This document shows positions 8,379 through 17,859 of a DNA stretch of 64,000 nt, piece by piece. This DNA comes from Neisseria dentiae. Lineage in GTDB: Bacteria > Pseudomonadota > Gammaproteobacteria > Burkholderiales > Neisseriaceae. The stretch spans positions 2,418,001 to 2,482,000 of the forward strand of contig NZ_CP059570.1 of assembly GCF_014055005.1 (NCBI RefSeq), read 5' to 3'. The notes under the pieces are model-generated. The model searched no databases and was not told the origin of the DNA. It saw nothing but the letters and a program-made list of their open reading frames with translations. The position numbers and the translations under genes were made by a program. Position 1 is the stretch's first letter, and each line of letters starts with the position of its first letter.

Positions 8379-8903
8379 TTATTTGTCCAGCCGAACGGTT
8401 TTTCCTTTGATTTTGGCGCAAACGCCGCTGCCGTCGGCGCAGCGGGACAGTTTGCCTTTGCCGACGGCGTTATTGATGTCGGCAATCCATTCGGAGCGGA
8501 TCATTTCCTGACGGGCGTATTTCATCATAAAAACAGCCGAGCCGATGCTGATAACGGCGGCAACAGCCAGGGCGGCGAATGCCGTCCACTGGAATATTTT
8601 CAGCCGCTTGGCGGCTTCACGCTGCTGTTTGTCCGCATGGGCGGCAATAACGGCAAACTCGCGGCAGAGTTTTTCAACGCCCTGCTCAAATTCCTGCAAA
8701 GGTTTTTCCACGGCCGAAGCCACCGTGCCGGCGGTCAGGCCTTTGATGCTGCGCGCCGTATCGCCCAACGAGCGGCCCGCTTCATCCATCGCACTTTTGG
8801 CTTTCCAATGCGCCGTTTCAATCAATTTTTGCCGCTGGTCGTTTTTACCCTGAAGCAGAACGATATTCTGAATCAGGCGGTCGATTTTCGTTTCCAAATT
8901 CAT
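8379..8903 (-). CDS. Coiled-coil single-pass membrane protein of the effector locus
   Basis: 174 residues, function not recognised. A charged amphipathic N-terminal region of about 105 residues is followed by one membrane helix (AFAALAVAAVISIGSAVFMM) and a short tail with a cysteine pair (CADGSGVCAKIKGKTVRL). The tail and overall plan match the MITE-broken gene at 2815-3457 (CGDDICARLGKGKVGEYRV), although the N-termini differ. Both follow an effector gene by 15-45 bp, so it is probably the last gene of an effector operon. Possible roles are loading, anchoring or accessory immunity; all are guesses. Confidence 0.6.
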   Translation of the reverse strand: MNLETKIDRLIQNIVLLQGKNDQRQKLIETAHWKAKSAMDEAGRSLGDTARSIKGLTAGTVASAVEKPLQEFEQGVEKLCREFAVIAAHADKQQREAAKRLKIFQWTAFAALAVAAVISIGSAVFMMKYARQEMIRSEWIADINNAVGKGKLSRCADGSGVCAKIKGKTVRLDK

Positions 8904-8922
8904 TTGCTTTTCCCTTTTGCCG

Positions 8923-10086
8923 TTACAGGCTCATCACAGGCCCGCGCGGGCGCAGCATTTCCTGCTCGCGGTCGTAGTCGATAGCGGCCTGCATGCTTTC
9001 GCGTTCAAACTGCTTGGCCTGGTCGGAGGCCATCAGGCTTTCGAGGGCTTTGTCGTGCAGTTCTTCATCGTCGGAGAGCAGCGCGGCGAAAGCGTAATCG
9101 ATAAATTCGGCATCCGAGGCGTTGGGCGGCAGCGGCTGGGAAATATCGGGCGCGCGGCCCAGCAGGAAGGCCGGCTGGAGCGGGTCGTTGTACGACATAT
9201 TGTTCGGGTCTTTGTCTATCAGCTCGCGGGTTTTGTGATACATTTCCTGCGTTTTGTCGAAATTTTGCTTGATTTGGTGTATCCCGCCGCGCACTTTTTC
9301 GACATCGCCGCGGTAATCCTCGATCATATGCCTGTTTTCGTCGGCCAGCCTGCGGGCGCGGGAATAATTGGGTTCGGACAGAATAGAATCGGGGCCGGTG
9401 AAGTTACCTATCAGGTGCGCCCCCACAGACTGACCCGAGGTAAGAAAAGCGCGGCTGGCCATATTGTCGCCGCTGTTGCCGTAGCCTTGCTGTTTCAGTC
9501 TGGAAATGTCGTTTCCGGTGGCGAGCAGGACTTCCCTGCCGTAGTGCGGGGCGGCCGCAGCCACGGGGTCGGAGGCCCTGATATAGTTGGTTACGCGGTC
9601 GCCGCCTTCGGGAATGCCCTTGATGGCGGCGGCGCCGTAGGCATTGAAGGTTACGCCCCGCTGGCCGTGGCGGTAGGCTTGGGTTTGGGCATGGTTGCCG
9701 CCGAGGGAATGGCCGTTTTGGAGAATGGTGGGGGTAGGACGGCTCGTATCTTTACGGTATATTTTGTTTACTTCATCAAAGGCCAATTCAGTTAGTTTAT
9801 TTGCATCATTTGCCTGACGGTTGGTTTTGTCGGCCACCATGCCCCAGTTGGTCTGCCAGTCTTTCAGAGTCAGCGGTTCGGTACCGCGGTGGGTAACGAT
9901 AACGGCGTTGGTTTTTATATCCTGATAGACGGCGCCGTAATAGCCGTTTTGCGGGTTGGCATGGACGGCAAGGACTTTGTAGTGATTACCGCCGATAATG
10001 ACCGTCTTATTGGGTGGCGTTACTCGACGGTCATTGTAAACGTCGTCGGCAAGGTCGGCATATTGCTGTGTGGTGGGGTAATTCAT
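8923..10086 (-). CDS. Lipase-type alpha/beta hydrolase, putative secreted effector
   Basis: 387 residues. A class 3 lipase-like core carries the nucleophile elbow GHSLGG (Ser127), with Asp173 (RASDPVA) and His224 (GAHLIG) as probable triad partners. VTHRGTEP (65-71) is the typical preceding strand. After residue 230 a charged helical region of 150 residues may be a secretion or docking domain. No signal peptide. The start codon overlaps the stop of the upstream lipoprotein gene (ATGA), so the two are translationally coupled. Predicted to attack phospholipids of a rival cell and to be neutralised by the lipoprotein; this is inferred from context. Confidence 0.65.
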   Translation of the reverse strand: MNYPTTQQYADLADDVYNDRRVTPPNKTVIIGGNHYKVLAVHANPQNGYYGAVYQDIKTNAVIVTHRGTEPLTLKDWQTNWGMVADKTNRQANDANKLTELAFDEVNKIYRKDTSRPTPTILQNGHSLGGNHAQTQAYRHGQRGVTFNAYGAAAIKGIPEGGDRVTNYIRASDPVAAAAPHYGREVLLATGNDISRLKQQGYGNSGDNMASRAFLTSGQSVGAHLIGNFTGPDSILSEPNYSRARRLADENRHMIEDYRGDVEKVRGGIHQIKQNFDKTQEMYHKTRELIDKDPNNMSYNDPLQPAFLLGRAPDISQPLPPNASDAEFIDYAFAALLSDDEELHDKALESLMASDQAKQFERESMQAAIDYDREQEMLRPRGPVMSL

Positions 10087-10748
10087 GGTTTAACCTCCTC
10101 AAAGGTGATTGTAATGCTGAATAAATCTTGGCGACGTTCAGGGGAAAACCATTCTAAAGGCTCGCCAAAATCAGTAAAATTTGTTCCGTCACTTCTTAAA
10201 TAAACAGTACCGTCATCATTTCGATAATAAGGATACGCACCGTTCCAATAATACTTAACCAGCTTTTTTTCCTTAAGCAGGTTTTCCATCACATCGCTGA
10301 CGTTAAATTCCGTTTCTTCAGGCTTTCCCGTCGCTTTGAACGATACGCCGAAATTCTCAGGCTCCCAATGGCAGACACCCTGACCGAAATAGTCTTCGTC
10401 AAGCATCGCATCAAAATAAACCACCGTTTCGTATTCGTTCTCTCCGATTGACTGCATTGGTGTTTGAATGTCTTTTGCGGGTTCCGTATCCGCACCTTCG
10501 AAATGGTTGATGGTGTACTGACAGTTCCATGCCTTATAACCTGTGTACATTTCTGTCATCAGCTTCATTGGCCCGGGCGCGCCGTCGATTTTAATCCTGA
10601 TACGGTATGCTTCTTTGGGATTGGGGTTTAAACGGAAACGTTTTTCCGTCTGTTTTTGAATATCCATGCGTTCCTCCAACCAGCCGCAGCCCGTCAGGCT
10701 TGCGGCGGATAACAGTGTGGCGGTTAATAATACGGCTAAGGGTTTCAT
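10083..10748 (-). CDS. Immunity-like lipoprotein, copy next to the lipase
   Basis: 221 residues with a signal peptide and lipobox (SLTGC, Cys21); Gly follows the cysteine. Body is soluble, with DUF-like beta-rich character and no known motif. Overlaps the lipase start by 4 nt. The first 180 residues are almost identical to the copy at 11049, but the last 50 differ (NFTDFGEPLEWFSPERRQD here), which suggests that the C-terminus sets specificity or that copies recombine. Presumed immunity protein of the lipase. Confidence 0.65.
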   Translation of the reverse strand: MKPLAVLLTATLLSAASLTGCGWLEERMDIQKQTEKRFRLNPNPKEAYRIRIKIDGAPGPMKLMTEMYTGYKAWNCQYTINHFEGADTEPAKDIQTPMQSIGENEYETVVYFDAMLDEDYFGQGVCHWEPENFGVSFKATGKPEETEFNVSDVMENLLKEKKLVKYYWNGAYPYYRNDDGTVYLRSDGTNFTDFGEPLEWFSPERRQDLFSITITFEEVKP

Positions 10749-10779
10749 AAAGATTCCTTTGCTTTACGAATATATAATC

Positions 10780-10809
10780 AGGCCGTCTGAAAAACTTTCA
10801 AACGGCCTG
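10780..10809. terminator. DUS hairpin between the duplicated units
   Basis: AGGCCGTCTGAAA with partner TTTCAAACGGCCT. It overlaps the end of the lipase remnant, whose stop codon is in the degenerate DUS arm (GCCGTTTGA). Confidence 0.55.
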
Positions 10810-11052
10810 ATTATACATTCGGGCGGGTTGCGCAGGCAGCGGTTCCGTACCCCGGTGGGTAACGATCACGGCGTTGTTTTTTATATCCTGATAGACGGCG
10901 CCGTAATAGCCGTTTTGCGGGTTGGCATGGACAGCCAACACCTTATAACGATGTCCTCCGATATTGATTGACTCGCCGTCTTTGGTAACTTGGCGGTCGT
11001 TGTATACGTCGTCGGCAAGGTCGGCATATTGCTGCGGGGAGGGATTGCTCAT
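10798..11052 (-). pseudogene. 5' remnant of the lipase effector gene
   Basis: 84 codons. Residues 1-72 match the N-terminus of the intact lipase (QQYADLADDVYNDR..., VLAVHANPQNGYYGAVYQD, VTHRGTEPL), then the frame runs into PAQPARMYNQAV and stops at a DUS-like sequence. The catalytic serine region is absent. Start overlaps the upstream lipoprotein stop (ATGA). The same kind of scar is seen in the other effector locus at 34 and 984. Confidence 0.8.
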
Positions 11053-11708
11053 GATTTTATCTCCTCAAGGGTAAGGGTTATGGTAAATAAATCTTTTTGT
11101 CGGTCCGGAGCATAGCCATCAGGGGTATTGCTCCCGAAACTAACCGTATCGTTATCATTGTAAATAGAACCGTCATCTTTAAGAAGATAAGGGTAAGCAC
11201 CTTTCCAATAATACTTAACCAGCTTTTTTTCCTTAAGCAGGTTTTCCATCACATCGCTGACGTTAAATTCCGTTTCTTCAGGCTTTCCCGTCGCTTTGAA
11301 CGATACGCCGAAATTCTCAGGCTCCCAATGGCAGACACCCTGACCGAAATAGTCTTCGTCAAGCATCGCATCAAAATAAACCACCGTTTCGTATTCGTTC
11401 TCTCCGATTGACTGCATTGGTGTTTGAATGTCTTTTGCGGGTTCCGTATCCGCACCTTCGAAATGGTTGATGGTGTACTGACAGTTCCATGCCTTATAAC
11501 CTGTGTACATTTCTGTCATCAGCTTCATTGGCCCGGGTGCGCCGTCGATTTTAATCCTGATGCGGTAGGCTTCTTTGGGATTGGGGTTTAAACGGAAACG
11601 TTTTTCCGTCTGTTTTTGAATATCCATGCGTTCCTCCAACCAGCCGCAGCCCGTCAGGCTTGCGGCGGATAACAGTGTGGCGGTTAATAATGCGGCTAAG
11701 GGTTTCAT
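11049..11708 (-). CDS. Immunity-like lipoprotein, duplicated (orphan) copy
   Basis: 219 residues. Lipobox SLTGC as in the copy at 10083; nearly identical over the first 180 residues and then divergent (YLLKDDGSIYNDNDTVSFG). It is now followed by a dead effector remnant, so it would be an orphan immunity protein. A MITE at 11733-11849 sits in its 5' region, 25 bp before the start, and may change its expression. Confidence 0.65.
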   Translation of the reverse strand: MKPLAALLTATLLSAASLTGCGWLEERMDIQKQTEKRFRLNPNPKEAYRIRIKIDGAPGPMKLMTEMYTGYKAWNCQYTINHFEGADTEPAKDIQTPMQSIGENEYETVVYFDAMLDEDYFGQGVCHWEPENFGVSFKATGKPEETEFNVSDVMENLLKEKKLVKYYWKGAYPYLLKDDGSIYNDNDTVSFGSNTPDGYAPDRQKDLFTITLTLEEIKS

Positions 11709-11732
11709 AAAGATTCCTTTGCTTTACGAATA

Positions 11733-11849
11733 TATAGTGGATTAAAATAAGAATGCCGAAGTAGGGTAAAACGATTCTTTAGCATATCGCCCAATTGCAA
11801 GTTTGAATGCAGTTATTTCATTTCGGAGTTTTTATTTGAATTCACTATA
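11733..11849 (+). mobile_element. 117-bp MITE, copy 3 of 5
   Basis: Same sequence as the copy at 749. The duplicated unit preserves the empty site: ACGAATATATAATCAGG upstream of the 10748 start becomes ACGAATATA-element-TAATCAGG here, giving a direct view of insertion into TA with TA duplication. Confidence 0.88.
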
Positions 11850-11978
11850 TAATCAGGCCGTCTGAAAAAATCTTAGGAAATTCTAATCCGTACAGTTTTT
11901 GAGAATACTCAAAAATCCCAAAATGGGTTTTCAAGCAAAAATAAAAAGTATAAACAATGCTGGATTTTTCTACAAATA

Positions 11979-12010
11979 ATGCCGTCTGAAAAATATTTTT
12001 CAGACGGCAT
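11979..12010. terminator. DUS hairpin (AT dialect) before the ArsR-type gene
   Basis: ATGCCGTCTGAAAAA / TTTTTCAGACGGCAT, near-perfect arms. It is in the 333-bp gene-free stretch 11709-12041, which also holds MITE copy 3, a DUS at about 11855 and otherwise nothing recognisable. Confidence 0.6.
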
Positions 12011-12041
12011 TATTTATTTAAAATATCAAATAGTTATAAAA

Positions 12042-12374
12042 CTACAACACCTTATCCCAATCCCCTTCGCCGCCCTCTTCGTCTTCGGCGCAGAAAAACG
12101 AATACAGCAGCGCGATGGTTTCGTTTACCCGCGGGTCGGCGATGTAATACAAACGCTCGCGGTGTTTCACTTCGCAATTAATCAGCCCCGCTTCGCGCAG
12201 CAGCGCAAGCTGGTTCGACATGGCCGCCTGCGGCAGGCCGGTCATTTCGGCCAGCTCGGTAACGTTGCGGCGCGTGTCTTGCAGGCTGCACAACACGGCC
12301 AGGCGGTTGGTGTTGGCCAGCAGCTTCAAAAAAGCCGTGGCCTGTTCGTATTTGTCGGACATTTCTTCTTGCAT
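12042..12374 (-). CDS. ArsR/SmtB-family transcriptional regulator
   Basis: 110 residues, winged helix. The recognition region is NVTELAEMTGLPQAAMSNQLALLREAGLI in character (quoted in part: LPQAAMSNQLALLR), and the wing is VKHRERLYYIAD. It resembles the YgaV/BigR group that responds to sulfide or persulfides and controls rhodanese genes; the YgaP-like rhodanese gene lies immediately upstream on the same strand. A cysteine occurs near residue 33 (VLCSL) and another near the C-terminus (FFCAED). A Correia element ends just ahead of the gene. Start could also be MSDKYEQ, four codons in. Confidence 0.8.
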   Translation of the reverse strand: MQEEMSDKYEQATAFLKLLANTNRLAVLCSLQDTRRNVTELAEMTGLPQAAMSNQLALLREAGLINCEVKHRERLYYIADPRVNETIALLYSFFCAEDEEGGEGDWDKVL

Positions 12375-12412
12375 GGCGGCGTTCCGTTCGGCAAATCATT
12401 CAAGCACGATTG

Positions 12413-12520
12413 TATAGCGGATTCAATTAATTTTCGATACAAAGCAGCAAGCCGCAAACAATACAAATAGTATGGCAAGGCGCAGCAACGCCGTAGCAAA
12501 AGTTAAGTTAATCCGCTATA
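12413..12520. mobile_element. Correia repeat enclosed element (short form)
   Basis: 108 bp from TATAGCGGATT to AATCCGCTATA, with interior segments typical of Correia elements (ACAATACAAATAGTATGG, CAAGGCGCAGCAACGCCGTA). Its terminal repeats can carry promoter or IHF sites; here it lies 39 bp upstream of the ArsR-type start. Confidence 0.8.
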
Positions 12521-12530
12521 GCGGCAATTG

Positions 12531-12567
12531 AGGCCGTCTGAAAGTTTTGTGCACCGGTTTCAGACGG
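12531..12567. terminator. DUS hairpin, and the rest of 12375-12765
   Basis: AGGCCGTCTGAAAG... and ...TTTCAGACGGCC with a 12-nt loop. The 391-bp region without genes also holds the Correia element (12413-12520), a palindrome of the CCCGGG type (about 12670-12694, TACCCGGGTCAAGCCCGGGTA) and a single DUS at about 12711. Confidence 0.55.
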
Positions 12568-12765
12568 CCCCGGTAAAACAGAAAAGCCGGTTTGAAACCT
12601 TTGCAAGTTGTTTCGTTATTTTTAAAGCCCTGCGTCATGCTCCGGGCATTTTTTGTTCGAAAGAAACAGAGATACCCGGGTCAAGCCCGGGTATGACGGC
12701 GGTTGGATATTTCAGACGGCTTTAACAACTTGCAAAACCTCAGCCTGATAAAGCGGAAAACCGGT

Positions 12766-13296
12766 TTATTGCAAACGGCGGTTCCACGGCATATGCACCA
12801 GCAGCCGCGCCATGCCGCAGAATCCGGTCAAACCCGCCGTGAGCAAGCCGGCGCCTACAAATGCGCACACAAGATAAAACGCCGGCGACACCAGCCAGCC
12901 CAACAATGCGCCGAGCAGAACCAGCGAACCGGCGGCAATCTGCACTTGGCGCATCAGCTCCAGAGGCTGCGAACGATCGATCAGGGTGGGCAGGCCCACG
13001 CTTTTCCAGCCGTCCAAGCCTTTTTCCAAAATAAACGCTTCCCTTCCCCCGGCGGCCTGCTCCAGCGCTGCTGCTGCGTTTTGTGTGCGCATACCCGATT
13101 TGCAGTGAAAAATCACGCACGGCGCCTGTTGCGCCGCATCGGGCAAACCTTCCGCCTGCAATTGCGGCAAAGGCCGCAGCAGGGCGTTTTCGATGTGTTC
13201 GCGGCGGTATTCGTCGGCAGCGCGGATATCGACCAACACCGCGCCCTGTTTCAGTTTGGTTTGGGCGTCGGCAATGCTGATGGTGCGGATGTTCAT
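12766..13296 (-). CDS. YgaP-like rhodanese with C-terminal membrane domain
   Basis: 176 residues. An N-terminal rhodanese domain has the active-site Cys65 in HCKSGMRT, which carries persulfide. Two membrane helices follow (LVLLGALLGWLVSPAFYLVC and a second GLLTAGLTGFCGMA) with CGMARLL, the DUF2892-like tail found in E. coli YgaP. Start at 13296 (MNIRTISIAD) follows AAAAAGGAAC; the frame extends 13 codons further without support. Between a DUF2892 gene and an ArsR regulator on the same strand; likely sulfide/persulfide handling at the inner membrane. Confidence 0.85.
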   Translation of the reverse strand: MNIRTISIADAQTKLKQGAVLVDIRAADEYRREHIENALLRPLPQLQAEGLPDAAQQAPCVIFHCKSGMRTQNAAAALEQAAGGREAFILEKGLDGWKSVGLPTLIDRSQPLELMRQVQIAAGSLVLLGALLGWLVSPAFYLVCAFVGAGLLTAGLTGFCGMARLLVHMPWNRRLQ

Positions 13297-13322
13297 GATG
13301 TTCCTTTTTATTCTGATGGTTT

Positions 13323-13444
13323 GAGGCCTTTGCAAAACTGCCTTCAGGCCGTCTGAAATGCTTAAATTCCGTCATTCCCGCGTAGGCGGGAATGACGATA
13401 ATCGGATGTTTCAGACGGCCTTAAGGTATTTTTTGCAAAGGTCT
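13323..13444. repeat. Composite repeat with GAGRCCTTTGCAAAA ends, DUS pair and dRS3
   Basis: Outer ends GAGGCCTTTGCAAAA and TTTTGCAAAGGTCTC are inverted; inside are two facing DUS and one 20-bp dRS3 palindrome at 13374-13393 (ATTCCC-N8-GGGAAT). A nested layout of three neisserial repeat types. Confidence 0.65.
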
Positions 13445-13451
13445 CAGATAT

Positions 13452-13646
13452 TTATTTCTTACCCAAGCGGCAGGTGTTGATACCGAAAATCCGATACAGG
13501 GGGCAGTTCGACAGCAGGCCGGTAGCCAGCGGCACGATGCCCAGCCAGCCCCACCAGCCGATGATGCCGGCAGCCGCCAAAACGATTAATAATGCGCCTG
13601 CCGCGATGCGGATGGCTTTATCGATGCCGCCTACGTTTTGTTTCAT
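13452..13646 (-). CDS. DUF2892 small membrane protein
   Basis: 64 residues, with MKQNVGGIDKAIRIAAGALL at the start and two membrane helices. This is the typical DUF2892 stand-alone protein; its ends resemble the membrane tail of the neighbouring rhodanese. Good ribosome site (AAGGAGAAG). First gene of the sulfur-type cluster on the minus strand; role unknown. Confidence 0.8.
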   Translation of the reverse strand: MKQNVGGIDKAIRIAAGALLIVLAAAGIIGWWGWLGIVPLATGLLSNCPLYRIFGINTCRLGKK

Positions 13647-13741
13647 GGTTCTTCTCCTTATTATTTTATATAAAAACTTTTTTATATATTTTAAATTTTA
13701 TATTATTTAAATTTTAGCTGTCAACAATAATGCAAACAGCC

Positions 13742-13884
13742 GAGACCTTTGCAAAACCTCCAGATGTGGATGCAGTTCAAGGCGTAGCAGCACAGCGAGC
13801 GCAGACATAACATGGAGTTAGGCAAGCGAGCGAGCAGCACACAACGCAGAAATGCGCCGCAGATGGCGGTTTTGCAAAGGTCTC
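13742..13884. mobile_element. 143-bp element with GAGACCTTTGCAAAA inverted ends
   Basis: Begins GAGACCTTTGCAAAACC and ends GGTTTTGCAAAGGTCTC; no reading frame of note. These ends resemble those of IS5-family (IS1106-like) neisserial insertion sequences, from memory, so it is probably a non-autonomous derivative. It fills most of the 302-bp gap 13647-13948; the rest is AT-rich (13668-13730). Confidence 0.6.
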
Positions 13885-13912
13885 AGGCCGTCTGAAATGG
13901 TTTCAGACGGCC
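13885..13912. terminator. DUS hairpin after ggt
   Basis: AGGCCGTCTGAAA / TTTCAGACGGCCT with a 2-nt loop; downstream of ggt on the minus strand. Confidence 0.65.
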
Positions 13913-13948
13913 TGCTTATTTTTTAAAAACAATCAATTAATCCAAACA

Positions 13949-15694
13949 TCAATCGCCCATCACCTGGCCTTCCCTGCGCGGGTCGGCGCCGCCTTGCAGG
14001 CCGGTTTTGCCGATTACGATGCCCTGCACGCCCGAGTTCAAATCACGCACCTGCACTTTGTAGCCCAGTTTTTCCAAATCGGGGGCTTTGGCGGCGGCTG
14101 CGCTGTTTTCCTCCAACTCATAGGCACTGCCGCGGTTGAGCATATTGGGCAGGTCGATGGCGGCTTGGATATCCATGCCCCAGTCGATGTGGGCGGTTAG
14201 GGTTTTGGCCACATAACCGATGATGCGGCTGCCGCCGGGCGAGCCTACGGCCATATAGGGTTCGCCGTTTTTCATCACGATGGTGGGCGCCATCGAAGAG
14301 CGCGGGCGTTTGCCGCCGGCCACGCTGTTGGCCACGGTTTTGCCTTCTGCATCAACGGGGTTGAACGCAAAATCGGTTAACTCGTTGTTGAGCAGGTAGC
14401 CGTTGGCCATCAGGGTGGAACCGAAAGCGTTTTCGATGGAAGTGGTCATCGAAACCACGTTGCCGCTTTTATCCACCACCGCGATATGGCTGGTGGAAGG
14501 CAGCTCCATGCCCTGCCCTTTGCCCTGCGTACGGGCGAAACCGCCGGGGCTTACCTGCGGCAGCGCGCCGTAGCTGTTTGCAATCAAACCGGCACGCAGT
14601 TTCAGGTATTCGGGGTGCAGCATGGCACGCACCGGCACATCGGCAAAGGCGGGATCGGCCACATAATAATCGCGGTCGGCAAACGCCAGGCGCGATGCAT
14701 CACCCAGCACGCGCCAGCTTTGGATATTGCCTGCGCCCATGGCTTTCATGTCGAAATGCCGCATCACACCGAAAATCTGCGCCAGCGCGATGCCGCCCGA
14801 GCTGGGCGCGTCCATGCCGCAGATTTCAAATTCGCGGTAAGGCGCACAAACCGGCTCGCGCTCGATAATGCGGTAGTTTCTCAAATCGGCCGCCGTGATT
14901 TTGCCGGGGTTGTCTTTCGCGCCGTTCACGGCTTTGATAATGTTTTCGGCAGGCTTGCCGCGGTAAAACGGCGCGCTGCCTTTGGCCGCCAAAAGTTTCA
15001 CCGATGCGGCGAATTTCGGGTTTTTCAACACGTCGCCCGCTGCCGGCGGTTTGCCGCCGGGCAGAAAATAAGCGGCGGTTTCGGGGTAGCGTTGCAGATA
15101 TTGCCGGTTTTGTTCGATGGATTTCGCCATGCGCGGCGACACGGCAAAACCCCGTTCGGCCAGAGCCACCGGCTTGGCAAACAGGGTTTTCCACGGCAGT
15201 TTGCCGTAGCGTTTGTGCACGTCTTCCAACAGCTTGGGCACGCCAGGCACGCCCACCGAACGGCCGCCCACCACCGCCTGCATAAATTCGAGCGGTTTGC
15301 CGTTTTCATCTAAAAAAAGCTGCGGCGTGGCGGCCTGCGGTGCGGTTTCGCGCGCATCGAAGGTGGTGAGCTTTTTGGCTTGGTTGTCCCAATACACCAA
15401 AAACGCGCCGCCGCCCAAACCCGAAGACTGCGGTTCGGTCAAACTCAGCGTGGTTTGCATGGCGATCATGGCATCAATGGCGCTGCCGCCGCGCTTGAGC
15501 ACTTCGTAACCCGCTTCGGTGGCCAGCGGGTTGGTCGATGCCGCCATAAACTCTTTGGCTTCAACCAGCTGCTGCGCCGTTTTGCCCGTGCCCTGTTCGG
15601 GCGCATGGTTTTCTGCGGCGGGTGCGGGCTGATAGGCATGGGCGGTTAGCGAAAACGCGGCCAAGAGGCCGAGCAAAACAGGCTTTAACGGCAT
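13949..15694 (-). CDS. ggt: Gamma-glutamyltranspeptidase
   Basis: 581 residues with a Sec signal peptide (cut probably after AHA, residue 20); periplasmic. It cleaves gamma-glutamyl bonds of glutathione and glutamine. The autoprocessing nucleophile is Thr401 in LPSTSHIAVVD, and the downstream GGKRPRSSMAPT and GSPGGSRII motifs of the substrate site are present, so the enzyme looks complete. RBS AAGGAGAAG before ATG at 15694. Single gene with its own DUS terminator. Confidence 0.93.
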   Translation of the reverse strand: MPLKPVLLGLLAAFSLTAHAYQPAPAAENHAPEQGTGKTAQQLVEAKEFMAASTNPLATEAGYEVLKRGGSAIDAMIAMQTTLSLTEPQSSGLGGGAFLVYWDNQAKKLTTFDARETAPQAATPQLFLDENGKPLEFMQAVVGGRSVGVPGVPKLLEDVHKRYGKLPWKTLFAKPVALAERGFAVSPRMAKSIEQNRQYLQRYPETAAYFLPGGKPPAAGDVLKNPKFAASVKLLAAKGSAPFYRGKPAENIIKAVNGAKDNPGKITAADLRNYRIIEREPVCAPYREFEICGMDAPSSGGIALAQIFGVMRHFDMKAMGAGNIQSWRVLGDASRLAFADRDYYVADPAFADVPVRAMLHPEYLKLRAGLIANSYGALPQVSPGGFARTQGKGQGMELPSTSHIAVVDKSGNVVSMTTSIENAFGSTLMANGYLLNNELTDFAFNPVDAEGKTVANSVAGGKRPRSSMAPTIVMKNGEPYMAVGSPGGSRIIGYVAKTLTAHIDWGMDIQAAIDLPNMLNRGSAYELEENSAAAAKAPDLEKLGYKVQVRDLNSGVQGIVIGKTGLQGGADPRREGQVMGD

Positions 15695-15780
15695 AATCTT
15701 CTCCTTCAGGCTGAAAAATTTTTTTAGAACAACCGCACTATACCTGATTTTTCAGACGGCCTGCCGGTTGAAGCCGGATT

Positions 15781-15897
15781 TATAGTGAATTCAAATAAAA
15801 ACTCCGAAATGAAATAACTGCATTCAAACTTGCAATTGGGCGATATGCTAAAGAATCGTTTTACCCTACTTCGGCATTCTTATTTTAATCCACTATA
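15781..15897 (-). mobile_element. 117-bp MITE, copy 4 of 5
   Basis: Identical by eye to the copy at 2846, same orientation. It sits in the ggt-gnd intergenic region, just to the left of the DnaA-box cluster. Confidence 0.85.
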
Positions 15898-16236
15898 ATA
15901 TATCGGCAAAAGGCCGTCTGAAAACTGTGCACAATCCGCCCGTTTTCCACAAATAATGCTTGGCAAGGCAAACTATCCACAATTTTCCGCAACACCCGGG
16001 GCGGGTTTTCCAAAAGGTTTTGCCAGGTTTAATTTTTTGAAAAAAAACGGTAAAAACAGGTTATCCACAGCAGTGTCAGGGCTTCAAAATCAAAGTCTTT
16101 TTATTATTTAAATGTTAAATTTTTATGTTTTAGCCCGCCCTTTTGTGCGGCCGTACAAATCCCGCAGCAAACATTGTTTAACCGCGCTTAATCGGTTAAA
16201 GTAGGCGGCTGCAATTCACAAACAAAAGGATTCCCG
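15898..16236. other. DnaA-box cluster and AT-rich stretch upstream of gnd (origin-like)
   Basis: Within the 542-bp gene-free region 15695-16236. DnaA-like 9-mers in one orientation: TTTTCCACA (15943-15951), CTATCCACA (15973-15981), TTTTCCGCA (15983-15991) and the perfect TTATCCACA (16061-16069). They are followed by a very AT-rich run at about 16092-16132. This is the architecture of a replication origin, or of a DnaA-controlled promoter. dnaA itself is not in the window. Confidence 0.45.
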
Positions 16237-17685
<1,449 letters not shown>

Positions 17686-17711
17686 ACCGGTGTAAAAGCC
17701 TGTTTCTGCAA

Positions 17712-17740
17712 AGGCCGTCTGAAATATTTTCAGACGGCCT
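17712..17740. terminator. DUS hairpin after gnd
   Basis: AGGCCGTCTGAAA / TTTCAGACGGCCT with a short loop and trailing TTT. Confidence 0.65.
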
Positions 17741-17859
17741 TTCACTATGTTTAATATCACGGCGTTTGCATCACATTTATCAGCTGCAGCGAAACCCGAA
17801 TATAGCTTTTCCAGCCGCCCCCTTATACAATAACGCCTTTGCGCAAACCCCTTACCAAT

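Larger units (their letters stand above)
10083..11708 (-). repeat. Tandem duplication: lipoprotein gene plus lipase 5' end
   Basis: Bases from about 10251 to 10764 and from 11211 to 11724 are nearly identical (a few substitutions only), 960 bp apart. The lipase starts at 10086 and 11052 are 966 bp apart. The duplication ends inside the lipase gene, so only the downstream unit keeps an intact effector. Confidence 0.8.

Noticed and set aside
13360..13460. Short frames over palindromes and DUS pairs in intergenic regions
   Set aside because: They arise from repeat sequences, have no ribosome site and no conserved product.
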